NCBI GenBank assembly: GCA_028290305.1
Contig: JAQGKC010000277.1
Location: 1-9,531 of the forward strand
Length of the DNA stretch: 9,531 nt
Direction of reading: 5' to 3'
DNA from: Bradyrhizobium sp.
GTDB taxonomy: Bacteria > Pseudomonadota > Alphaproteobacteria > Rhizobiales > Xanthobacteraceae
Under the pieces are notes generated by a model. The model worked only from the letters and a program-made list of their open reading frames with translations. It did not search any database and was not told the origin of the DNA. Each line of letters starts with the position of its first letter. Positions within the stretch are counted from its first letter, which is position 1. Of the stretch, positions 1 to 7,400 are shown piece after piece. A program made the position numbers and the translations under genes.

Positions 1-553
1 ATCACCCGAGCCGAGCGGTGGCCATACGCTTCAGATGTTGAACGGCTGCGGCATTTCGCACACCGTCGCCTATTCAGGCCGGCAACGCCTTCAGCTAGCT
101 CCAGTAGCAGGTTCGTGCGCGAAAACCAGCAAGGGCAATGCCGGTATCGAGCTTTCGCTCGAAGCGGACCAAGGTATTGCAATCATACAGGGCGTCGAAG
201 CAGCTATTCGGAGTGCCCTTGCCAACCTGGTTGGCTACGCGTTAATTCATGCCCGAGGCGCTCGACACATTGTGGCCAGGCTACGTCCCGGGAGCGTATC
301 CATCACCGATTACGGAGCGGGCATATCTCCTGTCGTCAGTGACAAACTGCTTGAGCCTTTCCAGACGGGCAACAGCGCCATGGACAGCGCGGGGCTCGGG
401 CTTTCAATCGTTCAGGAGATCATGGCAGCCCACGGGGGCGAATTGATCATGACGTCGGCTCCGGGGACCGGGACGACCGCCTGCCTTCGCTTTCCCGAAG
501 CTGCCTTCGCGGCGCGAAACGGAACCAGCCACCCTGGGATCGAAGCGACCTAG
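1..553 (+). pseudogene. Sensor histidine kinase, C-terminal ATPase part (5' end off window, probably decayed)
   Basis: The frame is open to the left edge, so the ATG at 35 need not be the start. The protein ends as a HATPase_c domain. A degenerate N-box reads NLVGYALIHA, the G1 box DYGAGIS lies at about residue 92, an F-box-like EPFQTG follows, and the G2 box GLGLSIVQEIMAAHGG is near residue 121. Such kinases autophosphorylate a His and pass the phosphate to a response regulator. The Mg-coordinating N-box Asn (usual NLVxNA) is Tyr here, which should impair ATP use. No H-box or membrane segment is visible. Around 36-80 frame 1 reads DVERLRHFAHRRL, resembling the stretch after a kinase H-box, so a frameshift near 70-110 is possible. 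The stop is TAG at 551-553. The ATPase call is firm; pseudogene status is inferred. Confidence 0.7.
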
Positions 554-708
554 GGCGACGGCTTCCGGGATTCGCGTGGTGACTCTGCCGCAAGACTGCA
601 GCAGATTTCCGAGCCGCATCGCCTCCGCAGACGCAACCGTTACATGAAAGTCGCGCGCCCCGCGAGGCGCTCGCGTCATGTCGTCAGCACTCCTGTGCCT
701 GTCGCAAA

Positions 709-1620
709 TCAAATCCGGCCATGTTGGTGATGTAGCCCGCCGAGAACTGGGCGACAAAGAATGTGCCCGGCTAGTTCGACGGCGCGCGTGACCGGAGCAT
801 CTTTCTCCAAAGATAAATGCGTCCGTACCTCATTGTGATATTTCATGTACGACAGCAGTATGTGACGGAGATGCTGCTCTCCGAACATAACAACGTGGTC
901 AAGGCATTCCCGTCGGATCGAACCGATTAGCCTTTCAGCATAAGCGTTTTGCCATGGGGAGCGTGGCGATGTCGGCCGGTCGCGAATGCCGATTGATCGA
1001 AGTCTGCGGATAAAGACTTCGCCATAGGCCCCATCCCGGTCACGGATCAGATAGTGGGGAGCCTGTTCCCAACCGCAAGCCTCCGTGACCTGATTTGCGA
1101 TCCATTCCGCATTTGGGTGAGCTGTGACGCCAAACCACAAAATATGTCGTCGGCCGTGCTCCATGATCAGCAATCCGTAGAGCAGGCGGAACGAGATTGT
1201 CGGCACGACGAACATATCCATCGCAGCGATCCCATCCGCATGATTGCGCAGAAACGTCTTCCAACCCTGCGACGGCGGTTCTCGTCTCTTGACCATATAT
1301 TTGGCAACGCTCGTCTGTCCGACATCAATACCGAGCTTGAGCAACTCTCCGTGGATCCGTGGCGCTCCCCACAGTGGATTGGCAATGCTCATCTCGCGGA
1401 TAAGCTTGCATACCTTTGGCGGCACGGTTGGTCGGCCGCCATCGCGCCTCGACTTCCAACGCCAGTACGATCTGAACCCGGCACTGTGCCATTTTATGAC
1501 GGTCTCCGGCTTCACAATCGCCAGAGCGTTTAGGACGGTTGGGGCCAATCGATACAGCCAGGCAAAGATCAAACGGTTGCGTGATTCTGCATCAGTTGTC
1601 AGCCCGATTGAGTTTACGAC
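709..1620 (-). pseudogene. DDE integrase-core transposase, copy A (N-terminally truncated)
   Basis: An rve-type transposase of the IS3/IS481-like superfamily, which cuts and joins element ends. Visible in order are the conserved WHSAGFRSYWRWKSRR basic stretch, WGAPRIHGELLKLGI (HTH-like region), catalytic Asp in AAMDMFVVPT, Asp in IRDRDGAYG and Glu in NAYAERLIGSIRRE. The last two are 35 residues apart. The C-terminus LGGLHHQHGRI followed by TGA at 709-711 looks native. The open frame reaches 1686, but its first 25 or so residues are an out-of-frame reading of copy B. Compared with copy B, about 40 N-terminal residues are missing (its counterpart of the leader up to RLTNNDRW). The catalytic core is intact, but the native start is lost, so it is probably not expressed normally. 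Confidence 0.75.
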
Positions 1621-2456
1621 AGGGACAGGTCCAAACACTCGCGCCGGATCGATCCGATCAGCCGTTCGGCAAAGCCGTTCTGCCAAGGTGAGGCTGGTGC
1701 AATCGGTTTGTCCCGAATGCCCATGGCTCGCAATCGGCGTGCGACGACGGCGCCATAGATCCGATCGCGATCACGGATCGTGTAACGCGGAGCATCGTCC
1801 CAAGGAAGCGCCTCGGTGATCTGGCGCGCGATCCACTCCGCTGTCGGGTTGGTTGTGACGTTGATCCAGACGAGATCTCGGCGATCAACCCGGATGATGA
1901 CGAAGTCATACAGCAGTTTGAAGCTAATGGTCGGGACCACCAACAAATCCATGGCGGCAATATCCGGAGCGTGGTTGCGCAGAAAGCTCTTCCACCCCTG
2001 ACTGGGCGGTCCACGTCGCTTGACCATGTACTTGGCGACGCTTGATTGAGCGACGCTAAACCCGAGTTTGAGCAGTTCGCCGTGGATGCGCGGCGCACCC
2101 CAAAGCTGGCTCTCCGTACTCATCTGCCGGATCAGCGCGCGCAGTTCAATTTCGATTCGCGGGCGCCCTCCTCGCCTCCGCGATTTCCAACGCCAATAGC
2201 GGCGAAAACCGGCCCGGTGCCAACTCACCAGCGTCTCAGGCTGGACGATCGTTACGACCTTCAAGATCGACGGAAACCATCGATACATCTGGACGAAGAA
2301 CCAGCGGTCGTTATTTGTGAGCCGAGCCCGGCCTTTCAGCTTACGGCGCAAGACGATCAGCTGATATCGGAGCACCGCATTCTCCGCCTCAAGCCGGCTC
2401 TTCGACTTGAATGGCGAGGCCAGGACAGCCAGAACGAAGCAGAACAGCCCGATCAT
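1614..2456 (-). pseudogene. DDE integrase-core transposase, copy B (C-terminally truncated)
   Basis: Same family as copy A and clearly homologous along the shared length but diverged in sequence, so not a recent duplicate. It starts at ATG 2454-2456 with the hydrophobic leader MIGLFCFVLAVLASPF and the helix LEAENAVLRYQLIVLRRKLK. It continues through WHRAGFRRYWRWKSRR, WGAPRIHGELLKLGF and the triad D170, D229 (IRDRDRIYG), E264 (NGFAERLIG). It stops four residues after RRECLD at a TAA (1614-1616). Copy A shows that about 55 more residues should follow there (HVVMFGEQHLRHILLSYMKY onwards). The 280-residue product keeps all three acidic residues but lacks the C-terminal helix region. An insertion or deletion junction, not a point mutation, made the stop. 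Confidence 0.75.
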
Positions 2457-2494
2457 TCCGCCAGCTTAGGCGATTCCATCGCGTCATCAACTCG

Positions 2495-2506
2495 GATAAG
2501 GTTATC
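2495..2506. repeat. Short palindrome GATAA-GG-TTATC at the IS/kinase boundary
   Basis: Five-base arms with a GG centre lie between the transposase start (2456) and the kinase remnant (2514). It shares GATAAGGTT with one orientation of the 32-bp repeats at 4350 and 8063. It is short enough to be chance, and could equally be part of the IS end. Confidence 0.2.
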
Positions 2507-2513
2507 GGTACAC

Positions 2514-2695
2514 ACAACTGGCCTCGGCCTCCATATCGTCCACAACGTCGTCACGAATTGTCTGGGTGGCCGCGTCAATCTCGATAGCGAACCTAGCGCG
2601 GGAACAGGAATCAACTCGTCCTGCCGCGGGTGGCGTCGGCACAGCTTGGTCCGGACGGCCGCCCTGCCGAGGCGTCGCGCGATTTGCGCGCATGA
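2514..2695 (+). pseudogene. Sensor histidine kinase C-terminal remnant (truncated and frameshifted)
   Basis: From 2520 the plus strand encodes GLGLHIVHNVVTNCLGGRVN followed by LDSEPSAGTGI, a textbook G2-box and terminal strands of a HATPase_c domain. After GTGI the reading shifts: loss of one base (probably a C near 2609) puts the natural ending in another frame. That frame reads LVLPRVASAQLGPDGRPAEA and then SRDLRA to a TGA at 2693-2695. Everything upstream (sensor, H-box, N-box, G1) is missing because the IS block ends just before 2514. It is a different kinase from the one at 1-553, whose own C-terminus is complete. The function of the original sensor cannot be inferred from this tail. Confidence 0.7.
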
Positions 2696-2858
2696 TGCGA
2701 TTGTGCGCCCAGCTGCGACGACTGGCGGCGCGCAACACTCGATCATAGTAATTGATGGAAAGTGATCCTGCCGATTTCGCATAGACGAACCCACGAGTTG
2801 TGGTCCAATAAATGCGGCCCGACCTCATGCACTGAAATGATTTCAAAAGGAAAACCAA

Positions 2859-3119
2859 ATGAAATCGAAAATAGCTCGTTCCATGCTCGCCGTCGCTGCC
2901 CTGCTTGCGTCGACGCAGTTCGCCGCGGCCCAAGGCACATCAGGCGGAACCGGGGCCGTCGCATCCATTCCCGGCAGCGTGGTCAGGGGTCACGAACAGG
3001 GGCCCGGTCTCTTCAGCATTGTCACCGGTTCAACCTTGCCGAACGCCAACCTGGATTCGAGACAAAGGACCCCCCGTCCCGGTGACGCCGGGCGCCTAAC
3101 CAGGCAAACCACCAGGTAA
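2859..3119 (+). CDS. Small exported protein of unknown function
   Basis: An 86-residue product with a clear Sec signal peptide: basic start MKSKIARS, hydrophobic core MLAVAALLAS and a likely cleavage FAAA|QG after residue 24. The mature part is about 62 residues, rich in Gly, Ser, Thr and Arg, with a basic tail and no Cys or recognisable domain. The ATG is supported by AAAAGGA at 2845-2851 with 7-8 bases spacing. An alternative frame over the last 25 codons is also open, so a late frameshift cannot be excluded. It is convergent with the Gly-rich gene at 3239-3517. A periplasmic or extracellular location is inferred from the signal peptide only. I do not recognise the family. Confidence 0.6.
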   Translation: MKSKIARSMLAVAALLASTQFAAAQGTSGGTGAVASIPGSVVRGHEQGPGLFSIVTGSTLPNANLDSRQRTPRPGDAGRLTRQTTR

Positions 3120-3130
3120 GATCGCAGCAG

Positions 3131-3238
3131 ATGGCGAAGATGCCGCTCGCCGAATACGACAACGTCGCCAAGACATTCCTGCTGGATCGAACGGGCGACG
3201 TCAGCCGCCGCAACACGTTATTGTTTGACCGTCCCTGG
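3131..3238 (+). pseudogene. Possible short remnant of an IS-linked or hypothetical ORF
   Basis: The stretch MAKMPLAEYDNVAKTFLLDR followed by TGDVSRRNTLLFDRPW resembles, from memory, short conserved ORFs seen beside insertion sequences in rhizobia. The frame runs on into the antisense of the Gly-rich gene, so only the first 35 or so codons could be genuine. The family is not identified and this may be a chance frame. Confidence 0.2.
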
Positions 3239-3517
3239 TCAATTCGGGGGAATCATAGGCCCATAGTAGGCGCCCCAGTGGCCCCACACATCGCGGCTCA
3301 CGTAACCGCGGAATCCCCCACGCAAACCGCTGGCGCGGTTACCGTAACCGCCATGGCCGTCACCTGGAGTGTCACCGTAGCCGCCGCCAAAGTGATTGCT
3401 GTGAAATCCATCACCACTCCCACCATAACCGGCGCCGCGGGCAAATGCGCTGGTGGAAAGCCCGGAACTTCCGAGGACAAGGACGATCGCAAGAACAGCT
3501 ATGGCGTTGCGCAACAT
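3239..3517 (-). CDS. Small glycine-rich exported protein
   Basis: Starting at the ATG 3515-3517 gives 92 residues. This start is preferred over one 15 codons upstream because GAGG (3524-3527) lies six bases before it and the signal peptide then begins correctly. That peptide is MLRNAIAVLAIVLVLGSSGL, then STSAFA|RG, cleaved after residue 26. The mature 66 residues are rich in Gly, His, Tyr and Asp (repeated GYGG, GGGYGD, HGGYG) and end with RDVWGHWGAYYGPMIPPN. That aromatic tail looks conserved, as in short Gly-rich periplasmic proteins of bradyrhizobia. No enzymatic motif is present. His/Asp richness would allow metal or surface binding, but that is speculation. The stop is TGA at 3239-3241, followed by a weak inverted repeat (TTGACC/GGTCAA) without a T-run. 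Confidence 0.65.
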   Translation of the reverse strand: MLRNAIAVLAIVLVLGSSGLSTSAFARGAGYGGSGDGFHSNHFGGGYGDTPGDGHGGYGNRASGLRGGFRGYVSRDVWGHWGAYYGPMIPPN

Positions 3518-3599
3518 TGACGACCTCGTTGAGATGCTTCCTGCAAATCTATGAACGCGCACTCGTAGTCGCTTGTCCGATATTGCTGCTGTTTGCGCA

Positions 3600-3843
3600 T
3601 CATTGCGGCATTTCGGCCGAACGAAGTGCGACGTTCCCGATTACTCGAAAGCTGCGCTTCTCAGAAAGCGGCGTGCTGATCGCGCCGCTCGCGATCATTT
3701 GGAATTTGCTCGGGCACTGAGCGCCGGTTTGACGGTAGCGATACCGGCAAGTTTTTAAGCGCCTCAATGTCGTTGCGAATGATGTCGGGCAGTCGCACCT
3801 CAATATCAAAATGACGATCGCCCTCGAACACAACGCCAGCCTC
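3600..3843 (-). pseudogene. Fragment of a CzcA/CusA-type RND heavy-metal efflux pump
   Basis: On the minus strand from 3843 the frame reads EAGVVFEGDRHFDIEVRLPD, then IIRNDIEALKNLPVSLP. This matches the periplasmic porter-domain signature of heavy-metal RND pumps (typical form FEGDRRFDIVVRLP...R.D...L..LPVPLP). A frameshift near 3725 moves the continuation to another frame, where KFQMIASGAISTPLSEKRSF and RVIGNVALR loosely fit the following [25 protein letters not shown]-like segment. A stop codon lies just upstream (about 3850). Intact pumps are about 1040 residues; only some 75 remain. No neighbouring membrane-fusion or outer-membrane gene is present. It is a relic with no expected function. 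Confidence 0.6.
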
Positions 3844-3887
3844 AAGCTATTACACAGACGACAGCACCATTGCGGCCACAACTGTGA

Positions 3888-4136
3888 TTGGCGAGAGCAG
3901 CACACCGTCGCGTAACTGCGACAGAGCATTTTTTACAGTCGCTCATTTTGGCGCGCCGGCAGGGTGCCCTGTCATGGGAGCTGCGAACATCCACAAGCCT
4001 TGCACGCTTGCAGCATGATCAAGGTCGGATCGCCCAGGCGCGCAACCTTCTGCAGTCGGTGTACGATCGCTTCAGCGAGGGCTTTGAAACTGCCGACTTG
4101 ATGACCGCGAAGACGTATCTCAACTCTTGGCACTAG
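3888..4136 (+). pseudogene. C-terminal remnant of a large ATPase/TPR regulator or cyclase-like protein
   Basis: The segment EHFLQSLILARRQGALSWEL, then RTSTSLARLQHDQGRIAQAR and NLLQSVYDRFSEGFETADL, is the typical ending of multidomain proteins. These have an N-terminal winged helix or adenylate/guanylate cyclase domain, an NTPase domain and TPR repeats (usual form ALSWELRAATSLARL..DQGR..EAR.LL.PVY..FTEGFDT.DL..AK.LL). Only the last TPR-like helices, about 75 residues, remain of a protein normally 900 or more long. The first residues (MARAAHRRV) look like junction sequence. The left break coincides with the RND remnant on the other strand. TAG at 4134-4136 is probably the native stop position. 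Confidence 0.6.
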
Positions 4137-4291
4137 CGCACCCCGGTGCGGCTTCGCGGGCCTATCATCACGAAATTCTACACTCGAAGACATAGCCAGC
4201 ATCAAAGAGGGAGGAGAACGCTTTCCTGCATCCGCCACTCGATTCGGTATAGGCAGGCCAGCGATGAGGTGCGGACCGTAGCGCCCGAGTC

Positions 4292-4310
4292 GCGCGCGAT
4301 TGGCGCGCGC
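4292..4310. repeat. GC-only hairpin (7-bp stem, 5-base loop)
   Basis: GCGCGCG-ATTGG-CGCGCGC forms a perfect stem. It lies downstream of the Mfd-like stop (minus strand) and could pause or end transcription. Neither strand shows a following T-run, so an intrinsic terminator is not demonstrated. Confidence 0.35.
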
Positions 4311-4341
4311 AGTGTTGCGCGGATCGAATGTTATGGAACGG

Positions 4342-4389
4342 GTCGACCGACTGATAAGCTTTGTACACTTTCCTTATCAGTTCGTCGAC
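4342..4389. repeat. 48-bp dyad enclosing the left palindromic repeat
   Basis: GTCGAC at 4342-4347 and 4384-4389 share the same centre (4365.5) as the arms ACTGATAAG/CTTATCAGT, so the symmetry of the left repeat extends outward. The right repeat at 8063 has no such extension. Confidence 0.5.
4350..4381. repeat. Left copy of a 32-bp palindromic repeat flanking the Mfd-like gene
   Basis: Structure is ACTGATAAGCTTTG, then an 8-base centre TACACTTT, then CCTTATCAGT. The outer nine bases are perfect inverted repeats. A second copy in the same orientation is at 8063-8094, with identical outer 14 and 10 bases but a different centre. It lies 66 bp beyond the stop of the Mfd-like gene. Symmetric arms around a variable centre resemble core sites of tyrosine recombinases or a dimeric operator. 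Which applies is not shown by the sequence. Confidence 0.75.
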
Positions 4390-4408
4390 TGACTCCACTT
4401 GCGATTCC

Positions 4409-4417
4409 CCTTATCAG
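4409..4417. repeat. Isolated half-site CCTTATCAG
   Basis: It repeats nine bases of the right arm of the palindromic repeat, 37 bp further right, between that repeat and the Mfd-like stop codon. It has no matching inverted partner nearby. Confidence 0.4.
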
Positions 4418-4447
4418 GCGGCCAAAATCTCAGGGCGAACACGACCT

Positions 4448-7400
4448 TTACTCGTCTAGTAGGTCGGAAAACTCTTCCACCCTACCAAATGGTTCTTCCC
4501 GCTTCTTGCTGGCATAGACGACGCGGTCGCCATCGCGTTGCAGCGATCGTGCCCTGGATTTCCGAAGGCGGCCTGGCAGGAAGGTCGCGGCGACGGCGTC
4601 CGGCCCGACGTCAAGTCGTACGATCCCCCTTCGTTTGCAGTCAATCCTGAGCCGCGCAGCGGCAAAGAAATCTCGCGCAGCCGGCGGGAGCTTGCCGAAG
4701 CGACGGGAGATTTCCTCCTCAAGATCGTCCAATTTGTCCGCGATTCCGCACCGCGCCGCGCGGCCATAGATTTCTAGCCGAACCGCTTCCGATTGCGCGT
4801 AGTCTGCAGGCAACATATCCGCGACAGGCAGATTCAGATCGGGTACCCACATATCGGTAGCCCTGTCGTCCGATTTCTCCGAGGCCGATTTCAGAAGATG
4901 GCTGTAGAGCACAGGTCCGAAGACCTGCACATGGCCCGATTGCTGCTCCGAAAAGAGGTCACCTGCCCCTCTGAGATCCAAGTCGCGCGCACTGATGGCA
5001 AAGCCTGCGCCGGGCCGGCTGAATTCCTCAAGAACGGCCAGCCGCTGCTCTGACCGCTCCGAATCCGTGTCGGTCAGCAAGTATGCAAACGCGCGTATCC
5101 CGCTGCGCCCTACCCTCCCTCTGAGTTGATGGAGCTGCGAAAGGCCGAATCTTTCGGGCCAACAGACGACGATCGTATTTGCACGCGGGATGTCGAGTCC
5201 GCTTTCCACGATGTTGGTCGCCAGCAGGACGTCCGCCTCACCTTCGACGAACCTCATCATCCGATCGTCGATTTCGTCGGCGGACAACTTGCCGTGCAGG
5301 CAGACGATGCGGAGATCCGGAGCCATCGACTGCACGCGGGCCAGCATCGGATCGAGATCTTGAATACGCGGGCAGATCAGGAAGCTTTGCCCATGCCGTC
5401 TTTGTTCGCGCAGCAACGCCGTAGCAATGGCGGCGTCAGATAGTGGAGCAATCTTCGTCGCGACGGGGAGCCGGTGAACGGGCGGCGAGGCGATAACGCT
5501 GAGATCCCTAAATCCCGCAAGACCCGCGGCGAGCGTCCGCGGTATGGGCGTGGCGCTCATCCAGAGTGTATGGACACTCTTGGCCAGTTCGGAAAGCTTT
5601 GCCTTCTCAGCGGCGCCGAAATGCTGCTCCTCGTCGACGATGACGAGGCCAAGGTCGCGGAACCTTACGCCCTGCGAGGCGAGAGACTGGGTCCCCACCA
5701 CGACTTTCAACCATCCGCTCTTCAGACCTTCTTTCGTCTCCCTTGTCTCCGAGGCGGAGGCGCCTCGCGACAAGCGTCCGACCTCGATACCGAGCGGAGC
5801 GAAACGCCTGCGGAAGGTTGCGACATGCTGCCTCGCCAGGACGGTCGTGGGTACCGCGATCGCCACTTGCTTACCTGACAGAACGACTGCGGCCGCCGCG
5901 CGCAAAGCCACCTCGGTCTTGCCGAATCCCACATCGCCGCATATGACGCGATCCATGGGATGGCCTGAAGCAAGGTCATCCAGCACGTCCCGAATGGCTT
6001 TCGCCTGATCGACCGTTGTGAAATACGGAAAACGAGCGGCAAACCCTTCGTAGGTCGGGCCCGGCGGCACGAGTTTCGGGGCCCGCCGGCGGCGTCGCTG
6101 GCTGATATGTTTGGCGAGTTGACGGCCGGCGATTTGAATTTCGCGCTCCGCCAGGGAACGCCGCGTCCACCATGTACTTCCGTCCGCTTTGTCGAGCGTC
6201 ACCTTGCCAAGCTCGGCCGCATATGGCCAGATCATAGCCAGGTCGGCGGGTGGAACGAGAATGGCGTCGTCCCCCGCGAATACAAGCCTGACCATTTCGC
6301 GCGACGATCCTGCTCCCATCGTCACGGTCTGCAAGCCGTCGAGCATCGCCAGCCCCCGCTGCAGATGAATGACCACCGTGCCCTGCTCCGGCACATCCGC
6401 ATGGTCGAAAGCCGTGCTCCAAGGCCTCGCCAGGGGCTGCGGATGATGAGCCCTGCTCCCGAGCACGTCGGAAGCCGTCACGATGACAAGTGGCTTTCGC
6501 CCGGGTACGACGAAACCCGTGTCGAAGTCAGCAATAAACGCTGCCTCTCGGGTGCGACCGGCCGTCGCCTCGGACCAGTCCGCGAAGCGTTGCGCCTTGA
6601 TCCCGCTCGTCCGCTCCATCACACGGAGGTCGTCTTCATGCGCCGCGACGAAAACCATTCGCGAACCGGCCCGTCGCGTCTGATCGACGAATGCACGAAA
6701 CGCCTTCCTGGGTGAGGTGATCTTCGAGAAATCCGGTGTTGGACAGAAAGCGGCCTTCTGAGGCAACACCTTTATGCGTTTGGTCGCCTGCTTCCATTCG
6801 CGCCGCCCGAGGTATTCGCGCTCCCTGTCAGCGCGACCCGCCGCATCCTCGATCGTGCTTAGCCAAATGTCGGCATGCGTCGGCACCCCCGCGTCTGCTA
6901 TCCACTTGGCTCGCTTGCAGTAGTCGAGGAGAGTCGAACGTTGTCCGCGCCTGCTTCCAAAAGCCAGCCGCTCCGACATGGGATCGAGCAGAAGCTCTTT
7001 CGTTTCGAAAAGGACGTTCTGCTCGACCGGGTCGACCGCCACAATCCGGCGTATCTCCCGACCCGAGTGTTCTATTCTGAAGGGGCCAAGCGCGCCCGCG
7101 GGAAATATTTCGAATGTCTGACCGTGAAACAGCGCGCCGCCGGGATAGTCCGCCTCGTCATCAACGTCGTATCCGAGCGCCTTGAGCCGCGTCCGAAGGT
7201 CCGGTTCGGAGAACGCACCGCCGACCTTCAGACGGAGGGTTGCGCGGGACCAATTCGCCGGCATCGGCAGGCGCTCCATCACGGCCTCTGCCGTGGACAA
7301 AAGCAGGATCGGCTTTTCGGGCCTGGCAAGGCGCCTCAGGACCGAGCTGCGCCGCCCCGCAATTTCGTGCGAAGGCTCCAATTGATCGAACGGCAGCGTA

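Larger units (their letters stand above)
700..2510 (-). mobile_element. Two tandem, mutually truncated insertion-sequence remnants
   Basis: Two transposase genes of one family lie head to tail on the minus strand. The upstream copy (from 2456) has an intact N-terminus and the downstream copy (to 709) an intact C-terminus. They meet near 1620, where each has lost the part the other keeps. No clear terminal inverted repeats or target duplications could be found at 560-710 or 2457-2515, so the outer limits are approximate. The right boundary lies before 2514, where a histidine-kinase coding remnant begins. Deletion between two neighbouring ISs is the simplest explanation. Confidence 0.7.
4141..4447. 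other. Intergenic region holding dyads, no gene seen
   Basis: This 307-bp stretch separates the ATPase remnant from the 3' end of the Mfd-like gene. No frame in it has recognisable protein features. It contains a GC-only hairpin (4292-4310), the left 32-bp palindromic repeat inside a larger 48-bp dyad (4342-4389), and an extra half-site (4409-4417). Confidence 0.6.

Noticed and set aside
560..710. Terminal inverted repeat of the IS block (TGTGCCTG... against TGTGTACC...)
   Set aside because: The match between 693-710 and the reverse complement near 2513 is only a few scattered bases.
404..757. A 117-codon minus-strand frame between the kinase and the IS
   Set aside because: It is antisense to the kinase C-terminus and to the end of transposase A, with no domain features.
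709..1686. Full 325-codon frame of transposase copy A as an intact gene
   Set aside because: Its first 25 or so codons read copy B in the wrong frame; the genuine family similarity begins only near 1620.
2046..2765. A 239-codon plus-strand frame
   Set aside because: Its first two thirds are antisense to transposase copy B. Only the stretch from 2514 is meaningful, as a kinase remnant.
3226..3243. TTGACC/GGTCAA inverted repeat at the stop of the Gly-rich gene as a terminator
   Set aside because: Only six pairs and no T-run on either strand; too weak to call.
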